A DNA stretch of 64,000 bases from Rostratula benghalensis (Eukaryota; Chordata; Aves; Charadriiformes; Rostratulidae), in contig VXAI01000004.1 of assembly GCA_013399305.1 (NCBI GenBank), positions 186,001 to 250,000 of the forward strand, in the 5' to 3' direction. Each line of letters begins with the position of its first letter. Within the stretch, counting starts at the first letter, position 1. Below the pieces are notes generated by a model. The model did no database searches. It was not told the origin of the DNA and was given only the letters and a program-made list of their open reading frames with translations. Below are positions 42,664 through 64,000 of this stretch, piece after piece. Both the position numbers and the translations under genes were made by a program.

Positions 42664-42669
42664 TTTATT
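42664..42669 (-). terminator. Second candidate polyadenylation signal AATAAA
   Basis: AATAAA on the minus strand about 1.17 kb past the stop, in the context ACAAATAAAAAG. It would give a UTR close to the roughly 1.1 kb I associate with mammalian RYR2. It is an alternative or additional site to the one at 42949. Confidence 0.3.
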
Positions 42670-42929
42670 TGTAAAGACTGGCATTACAGTTGAAAAGGAC
42701 TCAAAATGGAGTGATATACACATCATTTGTGTTTCATGATGCAACTGATGGAGTCCCTGAATGGATATTGCTTCAGCTTTGCTTTTAAAAAATAATTTAA
42801 CAAGAAAATCTTCAACTCCACTATCGATCACAGGTGGCAGAAATGAAAGAAAGAGAAATAAAATAAACCAAAACTACTGTCAAATTCATAACATATACAT
42901 TGTTGGCTGATGACACTTGTTCCAGATGT

Positions 42930-43832
42930 ACAATAAAGCCCACAACACTTTATTACTATGGATATAATTATTGTGAATGTTTTTTCATGTTGATCAACTT
43001 GCTTCCGAAGGTTGTTTTTTTGATTGTTTTAAACTTGCATAATAAACATGCAATGAAACATTTCTTGTTAAAGTGTTTTTTTGCAGTCATCTTGTTTTCA
43101 TACAAAGATTTCATAAAGTTGCAGTGTTGTATCAGAGCATTACCAAAATAAGAGCAAAAGCTAAAGAGGAAGGTAAATATGAAATGAACTTGATGAGAAT
43201 AACCTAAGCTTGTCCTGAGACACTCCAGTCATATTGAAAAGATGTGCACAATCAAATCCCTTCCTCCCAAACTCACTAAAAGCACAAAATAAATATTAAC
43301 TTTGAAGAAAGGGAAGACAAAGAAAAAAAATAATTATGTCATCATGCACTCATCTTCTGCATAGCTCAACCCACATATAGTAAGGCACTATTTCCCCACA
43401 ACTTAGTGTCCACACAATCTTTTACAGTGCTCTGCAAACTACATCCTTCCAGGATGATGAAATAAACAGATTGAATGAGTGTTGCTACCATGTAACCCCA
43501 GGTGTGATCATATAGACAAGGGTATCATCTGGCAGTTTCAGAAATAAGCTATCACAAGTCTCTTCATATGTGTGCATGTTATGTATAGGGTTATCTTTTG
43601 TGTATGCAAGTGGTTGGTTTGTTTTCCAGAGTTGCTGTTATTTTTCATTGTTCTTTACTCCAGTGTTCTCAAAGCAAATACACAGAAAATAAAAGCACAG
43701 TTGGGTCATTAAAAACAGAGCTTTGGTGCTCCAAAAGCACACAGCTTTGGGTGTTTAAGAAATCTGTTAGACATTCCCAAAAGAGGTGGGAAACGCATGG
43801 ATGTATTTTCATCTGGAAATTCTCATCTCTGC
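42930..43832 (-). other. RYR2: Probable RYR2 3' untranslated region
   Basis: Non-coding sequence directly after the stop codon. On the minus strand no AATAAA or ATTAAA occurs between the stop and 42954, so a UTR of about 0.9 kb ending near 42930 is the simplest reading. The lower end is an estimate, placed 15-25 nt past the hexamer. Without transcript data the UTR could be longer. Confidence 0.55.
42949..42954 (-). terminator. Candidate RYR2 polyadenylation signal AATAAA
   Basis: AATAAA on the minus strand (TTTATT on the plus strand), the first canonical hexamer after the RYR2 stop. It is followed by the GT-rich GTGTTGTGGG, which could serve as a downstream element. It is a short motif in AT-rich DNA, so a chance match is possible. 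Confidence 0.5.
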
Positions 43833-62678
<18,846 letters not shown>

Positions 62679-64000
62679 CTGCAATTGAAAAAAAAATCAG
62701 TAGTTATATAAAATGCACTGACATGTCGGCAAATTTTTAGGAAAAGCTGGTTGTTATGAAATATTAAGTATGTATCCTGGATTGAGAGAGCATCTGTCAT
62801 TTGGTTAGTGGCCAGTCATGCTAAACTACAGCAGTATGAAAACTGAAGAATGCAAAAATACTATTTTAAAAAATTAAAACACTTGACAACTGGCCAGAAC
62901 ACTACAACGATATAAATGTGCAAGGACCAGGTCATTCAGAATCATGTAAGTACAGTACACCATGTAGTTGTAAAAAGATGGCTGAACACCTTGAAAAGGG
63001 ATCCTTCGAATAAAAATAGTTGCAATGGAGCAATAGGTGCAATGGAGCTATTAAAGACATGAAAAGTGAATGACAACTAAAATAAAAGTAATTTTTAAAT
63101 GCTTAGAAATTCTAATTCCAAATGGATTTTTGGATTGCATTTTGGTACCCAGAGATGTTAGAGGTTGCCTTTCATTTTGTTAAAGAACTCTTGAGGCTTC
63201 ACAATGGAAGGCAAGGTTGTTTCACAGCAGAGAGCAAAGACTGGAAGCAGTAAAAAGAAAACCCCTTAAATAACATTCACATTCTATATTCTGGTTTGTG
63301 CTCTGTAGTTCTTTGCCAGCAGCTGAGATATCTGAGCACTAAGGATCAGTTTTTACCTACAATTCTCTTTCATCAGCTGGATGACATTCAAAAGTACATG
63401 TCGAGAAGGCAGATGTAACTAGTGGTCCCAGTGGAGCGGATTTTTCTTAGAAATCTGTTATAAACAAAAAATGAACCCTACTCTTCCCTGGAATTATTTC
63501 ACAGGTCCCCAGAATTCACCCACCCTGCATCACCCACCTTGACTGTATTACTATACAAACATGAGTATACTGAAACAGTATAATACTAAAAATTAGAATA
63601 CTCATGCAACATGGTGATTGCATTGGATACAATAACAACAGTTCCAGTCTTATCTTCACACTACTAATTGAGAAAAAAATAGTGGATTTCATGCACAGCA
63701 GTTTCCAGAATCAAAATTATCATATACAAACCTGCAGTTATGAAGATTTTTCAAAACTGGAAAGAAGGCAATTCATTATGGCAAATAATGATAATAATGT
63801 CTTTCCCTTCTAGTCAGAGAATAAATGTAGTTTGAAAAAAAAATGTGGGAAAGTAGCATAAAAAGTTAAAACATCATAATGTGGAAAAAAAAAAACCACT
63901 ATGAGGTGGGAGAAAAGGACATCTCAAAATCCAGAAATCAAAACTGTCTTGCTGCATCCCAATCAGTGAAACAGGAACATGTGTTTTTAGTACTTATTGA
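62679..64000 (-). other. RYR2: Partial RYR2 intron at the window edge
   Basis: Sequence upstream of the first exon seen. No coding segment for the preceding residues (the S1-S2 region) is found, so the previous exon lies beyond 64000. The content is AT-rich and unremarkable. Confidence 0.8.

Larger units (their letters stand above)
34046..42929. other. Non-coding flank immediately downstream of RYR2
   Basis: AT-rich DNA with poly-C and poly-A tracts near 39.6 and 40.0 kb. Two longer open stretches occur on the plus strand (37187-37837 opening at GTG, and 41822-42253 opening at ATG), neither resembling a known protein. The region just below 42.95 kb may include extended RYR2 3' UTR. Confidence 0.6.

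Noticed and set aside
1..42900. A neighbouring gene such as ZP4 or CHRM3, which follow RYR2 in mammals
   Set aside because: No zona-pellucida-domain or muscarinic-receptor sequence is visible on either strand; the neighbour must lie further left.

Overview
The window is vertebrate nuclear DNA, most likely from a bird. It is AT-rich, its one recognisable gene is split into short exons with GT/AG introns, and it carries several 5'-truncated CR1 LINEs with the typical octamer-like 3' end (repeats of ATTCTATG), the dominant retroposon of birds and other sauropsids. There is no operon-like or prokaryotic organisation.

Right third (about 42.9-64 kb, minus strand): the 3' end of the cardiac ryanodine receptor gene RYR2. 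Eleven consecutive coding exons can be read base by base. Together they give 1122 nt, i.e. 373 residues plus a stop, with all splice phases compatible. They encode the end of S2, the S2-S3 domain, S3/S4, the S4-S5 linker, S5, the pore helix and GGGIGDE selectivity filter, S6, and the zinc-binding C-terminal domain, ending in YEDQLN. The rest of this very large gene lies beyond the right edge. A 3' UTR of about 0.9 kb is inferred down to the first AATAAA on the minus strand at 42949-42954.

Left two thirds (1-42.9 kb): the downstream flank of RYR2. I find no exon set, RNA gene or CpG island here. It holds CR1 copies (14.98-15.63 kb and 22.33-22.89 kb, plus a decayed one near 33.9 kb), simple repeats, four short two-copy tandem duplications, a 16-bp perfect hairpin, and two CTCF-like motifs, one of them (4805-4821) a near-perfect consensus match.

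Introns of RYR2: two further CR1 fragments (50.26-50.53 and 57.20-57.31 kb), an LTR-like GC-richer block (about 61.0-61.6 kb), a 65-base assembly gap (57672-57736), and an unexplained open frame at 55357-55719 whose composition looks more protein-like than the chance frames around it.

I see no previously undescribed biological system here. The worthwhile items are the precise RYR2 pore-module exon map, the CTCF site, the intronic open frame and the LTR-like block.
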